Source: Fragaria x ananassa (Eukaryota; Streptophyta; Magnoliopsida; Rosales; Rosaceae). Taken from it: 64,000 bases of DNA. Positions 24,271 through 34,622 of the stretch are shown here, in pieces. The notes below the pieces were generated by a model that saw nothing but the letters and a program-made list of their open reading frames with translations, was not told the DNA's origin and did not search any database. The stretch spans positions 22,298,001 to 22,362,000 of the forward strand of contig CP139762.1 of assembly GCA_034370585.1 (NCBI GenBank), read 5' to 3'. Both the position numbers and the translations under genes were made by a program. Within the stretch, counting starts at the first letter, position 1. Each line of letters begins with the position of its first letter.

Positions 24271-24513
24271 TTTAAGATTTATTGTTCTGATAAATTATCA
24301 ATGTTCTATTCATAAGTTTTATCAGAAGAAACTGAGAATTGATTATTATTAAGATGATTACTAGGTTGTATATCCAAAGAATTTTATATTTAGCCATGAA
24401 ATGGAGAGTGGGGAGAAACTTTTTCTCATACCAAAGCATATATATTCCCTCTTCCAGAGCAAGCACTGTTTTGAAATTAAAATGTGGTGCTCCTCATTTC
24501 GCTTATTTTTAAA

Positions 24514-24769
24514 TCACATTTTCACATCTCCTTCAGTGTCTAGAACATAGTGTATAGATCATTCCTGCAACGTTTCATCCAATTTGAAGATTATTTGAGC
24601 TTCCGTAATAGTGATTTACACGAACGGTTCTGTTTGGACAGATTTTGTTCAGTTGATTCATTTAATCTAATTCAGTATCCAAATTATCTCCAAATTAGAT
24701 GAAACTTTACAGGAATAATGTACACACTATGTTCTAGAAACTGAATAGTGAAGATGTGAAAATGTGACC
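24514..24769. repeat. Foldback (inverted repeat) element, about 256 bp
   Basis: Left arm about 24514-24600 and right arm about 24679-24769 are imperfect reverse complements; shared words include CACATTTTCACATCT, CTAGAACATAGTGT and CATTCCTG. The loop is about 75 bases. The RNA would form a long hairpin. Consistent with a small MITE; no clear target duplication found. Confidence 0.75.
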
Positions 24770-24836
24770 TAAAACATGCACATAATCCAGCTTCGCGAGT
24801 TACGTAAAAATTTAATCATGCAAAACAACCTGTATA

Positions 24837-25303
24837 CAGAGGCGTAGGCAGCATTGGGCGAGAGGGTTCAGGTAACCCCTCTCAACTTTTGAAAATTGTT
24901 TATGTGGTTAAGATTGTGGGCTTATATCAATATAAAATTAACACTATTGGCTAATATTTGTATAAAAATTGACCCTTTTGAGAAGATTGATTTGTTGTCT
25001 TCTAATCTAAAATCATGTAGTTCAAGATTGTTGATGAACTTATGATCAACAAATATACTATGAAGTTTGTATGTATATATATATACATACATTTATGATT
25101 TGTCTTTCTCTAATAAAAGAATCTGTTTGTAAACCTAACACAAGGGTCTATGGTCTATGGCCATTTCATTGTCCTCTTTTTATATTATGGTAGTCATGCT
25201 TTATTTTGATAAAACATTAATTTTGATGATTCTTTAACATATATGTAAATGATGGCTATATAAATATTGACCCTGCTCGACAAAGTTTCTGGCTACATCA
25301 CTG
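24837..25303. mobile_element. Non-autonomous hAT element (467 bp), perfect 8-bp target duplication
   Basis: Starts CAGAGGCGTAGGCAG and ends CTGGCTACATCACTG; the ends are imperfect inverted repeats of the form CAGnGnnGTAGnCAG. The octamer cctgtata flanks both ends (24829-24836 and 25304-25311). The 8-bp duplication with CAG...CTG ends identifies the hAT superfamily. No transposase inside. Confidence 0.9.
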
Positions 25304-25311
25304 CCTGTATA

Positions 25312-25805
25312 TACCTAAGCCATCTTAATGCTGCTAACCTTGTAGTGTAACAGTAAATGTCCAAATCATCCAACTTATTCAAGAGAATACCTAAGAGGCT
25401 AGGACCTCCTACGTAAAGGAGGCATCTCCAGGGAAAGTAGCTAAGAGGCCCAACAAAATCTAGCCCAAGTTGACTCAAACCTAGTGACTCAGCCCAAAGC
25501 CCAGACCCAAATTAAGTAGCAACCCTGGCACCATAGCTGAACCAAGGCCCAACACCCTTATTAGTTCGTCCGCCCTCGATAGACACCATTGCGTCGAAGG
25601 CCGCATTAATAACGCGCCTCCCCACTTGACACACACTCGACGCCGGAAAGACTTCCTCCAAGCGGCCCGATCATAGATTGTCGCCGGTGTTCAGCTCGAA
25701 ACCTTTCGGTATGAGGAGCTCCGTATTTCATGGTGCCGAGAGAGAATATTTGTTTGGGCTTATGTACCCAATAAACAGAATTATATGATTGGCAATCTGT
25801 TCTCA
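25312..25805. other. Unassigned segment
   Basis: AT-rich first half, GC-richer around 25560-25740. No gene recognised; could be a transposon remnant. Confidence 0.35.
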
Positions 25806-26353
25806 CAGGTACTCATGCTAGATGGGTTAAACCCAACTTTCATTTTCTCAAATTAAATGTGGATGCTGCTTTGGATGATGAACATGGTGTAAGAGGAATG
25901 GGTGCAGTATTACATAATGAAAACGGTGATCTCTTGCTAGCTGTTTCAAAGGGTTTTCATGGAGGATTTTGAGTTAAGGCTGCTGAAATTTATGCGGCTT
26001 TGGGATTACAAGTGCTTTCACAGTCAGGTTACCGCACTTTTGATCTTATTTTGGAATCATATGCTTTATCTGTTGTTAATGATCTTTGCAAACCAAAGGA
26101 TGATTGGTATGTGGAGGGTATGTTACTTGAAGAGGTGTCAAACATGTTTCACCTTTTCTCTTTTGTTCTACATACATATGGCCCAAGAAAATGTAATTAG
26201 GCGACGCATGTTTTGGTTAAATACGTTTTTTTGTTTTCTGCATTTCAATTTTGGGTGGAGGACGAACCATAATCGTTTTCCGATGTAATTAACATTGATG
26301 TGTCTAATCTATCATCAGTGAAAGTTCTTATTCTAAAAAAAAAAAAATGATCG
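25806..26353 (+). mobile_element. 5'-truncated LINE fragment with RNase H-like domain
   Basis: The plus strand encodes, with one in-frame stop near 25968, a domain starting KLNVDAA and containing GMGAVLHNENGD and AAEIYAAL, the pattern of the RNase H-like domain at the C-terminus of plant L1-type LINE ORF2. The region ends in an A run (26335-26347), as at a LINE 3' end. Everything upstream (endonuclease, RT) is missing. Confidence 0.65.
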
Positions 26354-26527
26354 ACCTAGATTGATTATGATTACGAAAATCCGATTGGAATTGCTAGGTT
26401 TAATTCATTTGGGCTGCACCCAAATCAAGACTAATACTCACTGCATATATTATCACAATTCTTCTCATACTAATTGCGGATTTATTAATTATTACTGTCA
26501 CATAATACCAAACAAGCTAGATAGATG

Positions 26528-27040
26528 TCAAAGCAACAATCTCACAATTGCTGCAGCCACAGCTCCAAGTTTCTGAGAAGCGTTGTTTAAATCTGTCATA
26601 GGAGAACGCCCTGAAAAGTCATCTTCACACGACTTAGCCTCGATGACGGTGTCGTCCATGCCTTGCTCTGCAAACTTAGGGACACCTTTGGTTAAAGCTT
26701 CAATCGCAACGGGGACATCAGCAACTAAAACTCCGTTGTAATTGCTCTTGCAAGACCTTAAGGCTTGGTCTCCAGGCCTTTGCTTAAGCAAATGGTTTAT
26801 CTTGTTCGCACATTCAGTTGCCTTGGCCTTCACAACATCCACCATTATGAGAGCCAAGCCTGTGACATCTGCGCTGGCGCTGCGAGGGTGTGCTTTGAGA
26901 GAAGAGACACAAAGATCGTGATACGGTGTTTGTCTACATGTTTGTTCAATGAGATTGGCATCGCCATGGCTTATTGGAACAAACACAAATTGAATGACAA
27001 GAACGAGAGCTGCTACATATATTGAATTGCTCTTCATCAT
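26528..27040 (-). CDS. Cell wall/vacuolar inhibitor of beta-fructosidase-like protein
   Basis: Intronless frame of 170 residues. Signal peptide about 1-26, then a PMEI/invertase-inhibitor four-helix domain. The four conserved cysteines of the fold are C35, C44, C97 and C138, plus an extra C77. The segments LIEQTCRQTPYHDLC, DVTGLALIMVD and ending AAAIVRLLL are those of C/VIF proteins, which bind and inhibit acid invertases (beta-fructosidases) in wall or vacuole. Normal length. Two diverged relatives lie at about 40 kb and 59 kb. No defects seen. Whether it inhibits invertase or pectin methylesterase cannot be settled by eye, but the family resemblance favours invertase. Confidence 0.88.
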   Translation of the reverse strand: MMKSNSIYVAALVLVIQFVFVPISHGDANLIEQTCRQTPYHDLCVSSLKAHPRSASADVTGLALIMVDVVKAKATECANKINHLLKQRPGDQALRSCKSNYNGVLVADVPVAIEALTKGVPKFAEQGMDDTVIEAKSCEDDFSGRSPMTDLNNASQKLGAVAAAIVRLLL

Positions 27041-28084
27041 CTTTGCAGGATCAAAGTGTTTGAGAAGTTGATGCTTTTTCTTGTGTTGAGATGGTTAATA
27101 TGTGAAACTGAAGGTTTCAATCGTCCGTTTATATGCTGGAGTAGAATGTGATGTATATAAGTTTCCATTGATACGTTTTTAAAAAAAAAATTCTTCTCTT
27201 CTGACCGGCCATATCAGATTTCATTGAACATGGTCAAAGAGCTGAGATGAGAACGTTCATTTTGTGAATAACCGAAAGTGGGATATGTTTTAATGACCTA
27301 ATAAATCAAATCCTTACGGATTTTCTTACAGTAATGGAAATTCATTTGACTCTATTCCAAATTGAAGAAAGCATCCTTTCAAAAAAAGAAGAAGAAGAAA
27401 GGATAAAGGAAATAAAATGAGTTAATTCTTAGTTCTGAATCTTTAATAACATGACCTGGGAACCAAAGTTAGGGAAAATTTTTCAGCTTTCCCCTGTTTT
27501 GAAGGTAGTGTGTGACTGATAGCTATAATTAGCTTTGGTAAAATGATGAGCATGCATCAGTGCATTACAACTTTAGAGAAAGCTCATCTATCATTAGACC
27601 CTCCACCATTGAAGAACTGCGAATTAAGCAAGAGGGCCTAATGAAATTGCTCTTTAAATTCCAGAACTAAAAGCTGATCAAAACTTCAAGTAACACTACC
27701 AACTTGTGGAACCGACATTGTTGTAGTTGTTATGAAGCAGCAGAACAAGTCTAAATCGCTAGAAATGTAATCTTTATCTACTAATCTATAGAAACTGTCA
27801 CAAAATTCTGAAGCAAATTTGAACACAGCTGCTAAAGAGCTAGCCGGAAAATGCTGTTTTCGCCAATGCAATAAGTGAAATCAAGTCCAGTATTAACTCA
27901 ACCCATACTCATAACATGTATGCCTGTTTCACTCTGTTACCAGATTTCACCAACACCAAAAACCAAAATTTTATATACCAGACATGTACAATCTACTTCT
28001 ATGCATCTAAGAAGCTAGGACAAAACATAAAAGGGCTAAAAGAATCAGAGAGTACAACCACAGAAGAGAAAGAAGAAGCAGAGC
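27041..28084. other. Intergenic, promoter of the inhibitor gene at its left edge
   Basis: No gene recognised. The first about 150 bases should be promoter and leader of the minus-strand inhibitor gene. An A/G-rich tract lies at 27384-27420. Confidence 0.4.
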
Positions 28085-28207
28085 ATGGCAGCCAAAACCA
28101 AGGACTCCACCACAGTGACCAAGGTCCACAGCACATCATCAACTATCGAAAAATCGAACCATATCCTGAAGCTCGAAAAGTTCAAGTTCCACCCCGAAGT
28201 AAAGTAG
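28085..28207 (+). CDS. Possible small protein (40 residues) of unknown function
   Basis: An ATG in good plant context (AGCATGG) opens a 40-residue frame, Lys/Ser/Thr-rich N-terminus and a LKLEKFKF segment. A GTAAAG near the stop could be a splice donor, so it might be the first exon of something longer. No family recognised; GC content and codon use look more gene-like than the surroundings, but it may be chance. Confidence 0.25.
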   Translation: MAAKTKDSTTVTKVHSTSSTIEKSNHILKLEKFKFHPEVK

Positions 28208-29642
28208 GAGAAATCAAACACTCCCGGCCACCTGAAACTTCCAGCTGACGGCAACGAGAGATCCAGCTCCTCCAGCCACCGGAAAGCTGTGGAGAACCAC
28301 GCCATCACCGATGATCTTCACCTTCAATCTCAGAAACGTTGCTTAATATCTCCCCAGCATCCCTCAAAGAAAGTAGTTCTGTAAGTATGATTGACCCAGT
28401 TGCCAATCGGGTGCTAAAATAATCTGACTTGTAATACAGTGATATACAGATTCTACTCTATGATAGGGTCGTAAGCATATATATGGGGATAGGGTAAGCA
28501 TCTAGTTCTTTCTCTCTTTCTTTTCCCATTTTATATGAAACTAAAATGACTAAATTCCAATGCTGGAAGCTGCTGGGAGCTGGCAGAAAGTGATACAGTT
28601 GAAGCAATCTTATTAGTTAGAGCTTGGATTTTGGTAGAGGTAAATTAACAGTTGCTGATCACTGTTTGAAGGGAAGGTCGATTTTGATGGCCCTCATATG
28701 GTGGCTGACTTGTAGGTGAACAAATTGATCTCCATGTTTATTTGATTGTAGATTTGTAGTTGCATATATATACTTTTCTTGCAAATATTATATAACGTAC
28801 ATAAAGTGTGGTATTTGTAACAAGTTGTTAACGTGTTGGGTTCTTCAATTGGTTAGCTTAGGCTGCTTAGTGTCCTTGATGATGTGAAGTTTTAAAATTC
28901 TAGTTTGAATGGACAATTGCATCTTTCTTGACCTCAAAGCAAGTAGATGTTTCTTTATTTTTGATTTTTTGAAAGGCAAAAAAGGATCAACAGCAAATCC
29001 TATTGAGAAGTATACGTAACTTGTATTCTATTTCATCACGGTAGAAAACTTATGAAGAGTAAAAAAATATAAAAATAAATCGAGTCATTTCCATTAAATA
29101 TATCGAGTTCATGAATAATACGGTAATGATCCTCAAAAATATGAGATATTGATAGTTTGAATAGGAGGACATGCCATTCAATCTTGAACCCTCCCTCACA
29201 ATTAGGTTGCTCTCACTCACAATATATAGTTAGAGATGCCTAAAACCTTATAACACAATTGCAAAGTCTATGCTTTTCAATATGAGATTCACAAACAAAT
29301 TTTCAAGCTGTACATATAAACAACACATAGTGTAGAACTAGTACACCTGTATGGGTCAGATTTTAACAGGCTATCAAGTGACGACCCGACCCGACCCAAC
29401 TACATGTCGACCCACTATCCAGATAAAGAAAACCCTAGGGTTGGAGACGTGAATGTCGCACGCGTCCCTCGCACGTGTGATGAGGTAACCAACATGAAGC
29501 GCCGCAGGAGCCCTATAAGCACAAAAATACATACAGGCCAACGAGAACCGTCCGATCTCCCGCCACGTCACGGATCCGCGTGAACCCGCGTTTGAGCGGC
29601 TGAGATTACCGGCTTGCAGAGCTACTGGTAGAGCGAACCAAG
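28208..29642. other. Intergenic, upstream of the acidic protein gene
   Basis: No gene recognised. Repeated GACCC words lie at about 29383-29413 and GC-rich sequence near 29450-29600, likely the start of the promoter region of the next gene. Confidence 0.4.
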
Positions 29643-29693
29643 AAGCTCCCCCCTCTCTCTCTCTCGTTCCTTCTCTCACTCTCTCTATAATCC
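29643..29693 (+). promoter_or_regulatory. Pyrimidine-rich (CT) core promoter/leader tract
   Basis: A C/T run of about 45 bases including repeated CTCTCT, followed by TATAATCC, about 75 bases before the ATG at 29768. Such Y-patch/CT tracts are common at plant transcription starts. Confidence 0.5.
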
Positions 29694-29767
29694 AACTCCC
29701 CAATTCGGTTATTTTCCAGAAAACAAACACCAAAATTCTCTGCAAATTTGCTCTGAAACTGTGAGAG

Positions 29768-31459
29768 ATGAAGATTATGGAGGAAGTTGTGGAGGAAAAC
29801 GAAGTGAAGCCTTTGACTGCCGAGGAATTGGAGCAGTACGAGTCCGTCTCCGAGTCTGACTCCGACGACGCCCTCGAAGACGAGGAAGAGGACGGGGACG
29901 AAGACGAGGATGACGACGACGACGACGAAGACGGGGATGACGACGACGATGAGGAGGATGAAGAGGACGACGACGACGTCCAGGAGGTTGTTCAGTCCTC
30001 CGGTGGCCCTCCGGTTCAGTCAATTGACGACGACGACGACGACGACGAGGATGAAGAAGGCGAGGAAGATGCTGAAGGCGGCGACGACGACGACGGTGAG
30101 GGGGACGACGACGATGACGATGACGACGACGGCGAGGGTGAGGATGAGGTAATTAGACGAATCTTCTCCTCCTCTTCCTCTTTTTTTTTTTTTTTTCAAT
30201 TTGATAAAGTAGCTTTCAGTACTTTCTGGTTTGAAATTTTCAGATATGGTACTATTTTTTTTATTTTTATTATATGGAATTAATTGATCTGATTTCACTG
30301 TTTTTTGATCTGAAAGTTCAATTGAGCATGAACAACATCGAATTTCATTTTTTTTTTCTGTATTCGGTGAATATGTAGTTGATTCTCAATTTTTTTTTGC
30401 CAGATCTATTTTCTATGGATCTATAGCAGTCAGTTTTACATAGATCTGGATGTAGTTTTTTGGATACTCTGTGTTTCAGAAACTGTTCATAGGGTTCATT
30501 CTATTTTTTTTTTTCTTCTGGAATTAGCTGACAGGTAGATGTATTCAGATCTGAAACAATTGTATCTAGTGTATTAATATAACTGTTTTTATACAGCACC
30601 TTATGACTATGGCTTTCAGATCTAATACTACTTTGACGATGACAAATAGTTATTGCAGAGCAGATAGTTTACCTTTTCAATTTCCCCTTCTGGATATTTC
30701 TACTGTTTTTTATGCCTTCGGCAAACATCTGAAACCAACTCTTGAAATTGTTCATGTTAACACAACACTCTGCAACTTTTATTAATTTCAATTCCCCTCT
30801 CCTCATCGTCTTTGTTGCTTGTTTACTCCCCCTTTATTTTAAAGTGACGAAAGCTGGATATTACTTTTCTGCAAATTTGTCATTTAGTTCACTGCTGCAC
30901 CTTTTTGCTTTAGCTCATTTGATAAATTGGGAAAATGTTCAGATTTCTTCATTTTCAATTTCTAAGATAATTCTGGTTGATAAGGGAGAACATCTTTAGT
31001 AAATTACTCTATAATTGAATTGTCCACCCATAGTGAATTATCAACTTTTTGAAGAACAAAGCTGGATGTTTTTGTCCTTTAATTGAATTGGTTGAATGGT
31101 ATAGTACTTGTGTGCTTGATTGATGGTACCCTTTTTCCATTTCTTGTTTACGCATTTGTTTTTATATGTATGATTATCTGCTATTGGAACCATGACTGAC
31201 ACCTTGAAATTGACAGGATGACATTGGGACGGAATACCTTGTTAGGCCAGTAGCCCGCGCTGAGGATGAGGAAGATGCAAGTGATTTTGAACCTGAAGAG
31301 AATGGAGAGGATGAAGATGTTGAAGATGAAGAGGATGACGATGACACTGGTGGGAAGGTTGAGGCTCCGCCAAAGAGAAAGAGATCAGACAAGGACGATT
31401 CAGACGACGATGACGACGATGATGGTGGTGAGGATGATGTGAGACCCTCCAAGCGATAG
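29768..31459 (+). CDS. Highly acidic Asp/Glu-rich nuclear-type protein, 2 exons
   Basis: Exons 29768-30148 and 31217-31459 join in phase 0 to give 207 residues. Residues 40-127 are dominated by runs of Asp and Glu. Exon 2 begins with a short ordered-looking segment (DIGTEYLVRPVARAED) and then more acid runs. Near the end, PPKRKRSD and a terminal RPSKR give basic patches fitting a nuclear localisation signal. Database proteins of this kind are annotated only as acidic or Asp/Glu-rich; roles suggested for such proteins include histone binding, which is inference here. The 1.07-kb intron begins GTAATT and ends TGACAG. An in-frame ATG three codons later is an alternative start. No domain of known function. 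Confidence 0.82.
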
Positions 31460-33311
31460 GGCTGGGTCCCAATCTTGTTCTTGGTTTGAGGACTGACTGA
31501 CCGTCAACAACTAGGTCAATCTCTCTCTCACTCTCACTCTATCATCTTAAAAACTCATGATCTGATCGTCTTGTTTGTAGAAAGAAGGATTAGGATGTGT
31601 TTCCTAAATTCTGTGCTGGTTCTTGTTGCTGTATTATCCAAATCATGGTGCAGTATAGTTTTTAGGTTTATATTCAGCATCTGTTAATGCTTTAGTGTTA
31701 TGTTAATGTGGATGATTCGAAAGAGTCTGGTGGTTTAGGATTTATGTAAGAGTTTTAAAGAACTTGGATGAACTTTGTAGCTTTTATTACTCTTATCTTC
31801 ATCATCTATTAGGTTGATTGCAGCTTTCTGTGGTAGGGCCTTTTTGCTCATCATTTTTTGGTTGGTAGTTCTCATCTCATTATGAATTGAGCTTCAGCAT
31901 AATGAATCCTTCCATGGAAGGATCACCAATACCCCTCCTGCCCATCAACTATTATTTTTTATTTTTCATTTTGTTTTGGGTGCATTAGTGCATTATTAAA
32001 ATTACAGAGTAAAAGAAAAAATAAAAATCCTATGGCTGCTACTGCCTTCATTGCTCCAATTTTTACCTGTTTGGTGAAATACCAATTGGATGGAGTTTGG
32101 TATTTTACCAATATAATGAAAATGTTATGTGGAATCAGATATCACCGCGAGTCCGTGAGCATGTGGTTTGTGTATGACTAAAATAAAAGAGAACAGAAAA
32201 TAAACAAAACGACTGTCCCAAAATGGTGAGACAAGGTAATTAAAAAATTGAATGAATAATGGTTGTGGATCGGGTCGATTACGACTTGGAGATGCCTCGT
32301 TCTTCAGGGTCGGTCATGGTGTATTTTATTTTCGTAATGTCGGCTAATATTGGTGTTTCAGTAAATAAACTCATTATTTACGTAAATATGATGTAACAGA
32401 TGACGACGTGGAGGGCAAAGGGTCCCTTGGGGACGTCGTCGTTTCCTCTCTCACTGATCGCCACCAGGTGAGTACTAAATGAAATGACTGTTACATGTTA
32501 AGATTAATTCCAGTGACGTGACACTGTTCCTGACCTTAATTTTACTGTGATGGCCCTGATCAGATGAGTATTTACGGGTGCACCGATTCATCACCGCGGA
32601 GGTGTATTGTCAATTACCATTATACCCTTCAATCTGTGCAAGCGATTTGAGCCATTGGAGTAGTATGAAAAATAGTAGTTTCGCCGGCATTGGTCATTCG
32701 AAACAAAAATAACAACACAGTTCGTGTGCCAGTATGCACGTGGCATGTCACATGTCTCTCCACAAGCACTTCGAATTTTGAAATCATTCTTCCTTAGAAA
32801 ACAAGAAAGTTGTGGATTTTAGTTGTAATTTCTTTTTTTTGTCTTTGAAGAAAACTTGTGCAAGAACAGGGATATGCTTGGTCATTGAGTGCAACTCAAG
32901 TAATGAAAAGGTGGATCAAACAAAGATAAATTGAAATAATTAAACTACTAAATCAGATAACGAGTTGATTATTTGAATCACTGTAAACTGCATTCATTTT
33001 AGAGTGAATCGTCGAATGATGAAAGGTGAAAGTACAAATTATAACGTCGTTGGTTGGGTATAATAAGAAACGGTTATATTTGTATTCAAAATTGTTATTT
33101 CTTATGACATTTTGTACAAGAAAAGGTTATAGAGTAATCACAATGAACGACTTACTAATCACAGTGAACCGTATACAGATCTTCAGTTTTTCTCGTACAT
33201 CACTTATTAGCTTAGAACAAAAACAATAAAATCTACTGATTTATTGACGATTTAATCGAATAATAGTTGAAAGAAATGGCGCTATCACACCAAAACAAGG
33301 GTCTTGTCTCA
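31460..33311. other. Intergenic, 3' untranslated region then empty
   Basis: The first about 350 bases are probably the 3' untranslated region of the acidic protein gene. Beyond that no gene recognised. Confidence 0.45.
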
Positions 33312-34290
33312 TATTTTCGAGGAAAATGCACCGCCGGTACTCCAACTTTTGTGGCACGATCAAAGTGGTACCCATACTTTAAAAACTATCAATGTGGTAC
33401 CCAAACTTCTATTTCATCACCAAGGAAAGGCCTGAGGCCAATTTCAATAACTGTGTCGTTAGTTTGCTGACGTGATCGGCATGGGGCCCACAAAAAGGTG
33501 CAATGACAAAAATAACCTTCTAACTCTCATCAAAATTGTTTTCCCTCCAAAAGCTCTAAATTTGAATTTTCCTGGGTATCACATTGATCACTTCAGTAGA
33601 GTTTAGGCATTGCTGCTGTGTTTATCTGCTGACAAGAAATATTATGCAATAGCGGGAAATGTAACATAGAAATTCAAACATAGAACCAAAAAGGGCTGCC
33701 AATATCACTGAATTAAAACCAACATCAACATGAGAAACATACTATGCATCATAATTCAAGCTTAATTGGTTTCTAAAAACTCAAGGAACCACATTGTTTG
33801 CGAAAAATTGATTCTAAACCATGATGAAGTACACATTATGTTTCTCTAATTTAAAAGTCAACACATTCATTTTTGAGCACCCTTTACTGCATGATTTTGG
33901 CTGCTTTGAGTAGGAGAGGTGCGAGAGATGAGAGAGATCTAAGAGAGACGGAGAAACATAGAGAGAGATGAGAGAGATCTAAGAAAGAAAAGGAGGGTCG
34001 TAAGAACTAAGAAGGGAGAGGAGTATTGTGATTTTACTCGATTAAGGGGGGAAGGGGGGATGTCGAGTTTTGACTCGATTAGGTGTCGTCTGTGTAAAAT
34101 GTAGTTTTTATCTTTTATGAACCCGATGCTGGTCACGTCAGCAAATAAACGACACTGTGATGAAAATTGGTCTTAGACATTTCCTTGATAGCAAAAGCAA
34201 AATTTAGGTACCACATTGATAATTTTTAAAGTCTGAGTACCATTTTAAGTTGGGGGTAACGATGCTGTCAAAACTTTTTTTCGAAAAATA
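33312..34290. mobile_element. Foldback/MULE-like element with long inverted ends
   Basis: About 175 bases at 33312-33487 are an imperfect reverse complement of 34121-34290; shared words include TATCAATGTGGTACC, CAAGGAAA and TTTGCTGACGTGA. The middle (33490-34120) has no transposase frame and includes a purine-rich GAGAGA stretch near 33910-34010. Long arms suggest a Mutator-type non-autonomous or foldback element; target duplication not resolved. Confidence 0.65.
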
Positions 34291-34292
34291 AT

Positions 34293-34375
34293 AAAAAGTG
34301 CCGACTGTTTGTATATTTCCATCCTACTCGTATAAAAAAGTGCCGAGTATTTGTATATTTCCATCCTACTCATAT
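34293..34375. repeat. Two tandem copies of an about 41-bp unit
   Basis: AAAAAGTGCCGA...TTTGTATATTTCCATCC occurs at 34293-34333 and again at 34334-34375 with few changes, directly at the right edge of the foldback element and about 250 bases before the RWA start codon. Confidence 0.85.
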
Positions 34376-34622
34376 GGTTGTGACTCATTAAACTCACCGT
34401 CTCCTTCTCTCTTTCCATCTCTATCCCACTCTGCAAAACGCGCTCGTTTTTTTCCCACTACTCCCACATCCTCTTCACCAATCAATCAACACTCCTCTAT
34501 AATTCCCACACATTAATAATTACATTCCGCCAATAATCTCGATTTAGATCTTCTCAGCCAAATCCGAGATCTGTGAAATGCTCGCTCTTTGATCTCCGCC
34601 ATTGATCCCTACCTCTCCAAAA

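Larger units (their letters stand above)
17300..24470 (-). mobile_element. Rearranged endogenous pararetrovirus (florendovirus-like)
   Basis: On the minus strand, in order: coat-protein-like region (about 24270-23440), CCHC zinc knuckle (23429-23388), aspartic protease (22965-22624), reverse transcriptase/RNase H (about 22140-20784), and a second short frame starting inside the stop of the first (20787), continued after an inserted solo LTR down to 17309. This gene order, with no LTRs and no integrase, is that of Caulimoviridae, and the two-frame layout fits endogenous florendoviruses, common in plant genomes. The movement-protein region is missing; in its place at about 24370-24470 is a piece of second-frame sequence matching 17535-17600. 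Several frameshifts and stops are present, so it is a dead copy. Confidence 0.8.

Noticed and set aside
29775..30023. Arg/Pro-rich minus-strand frame opposite the acidic gene
   Set aside because: Shadow of the GAC/GAG repeats of the real exon on the plus strand.
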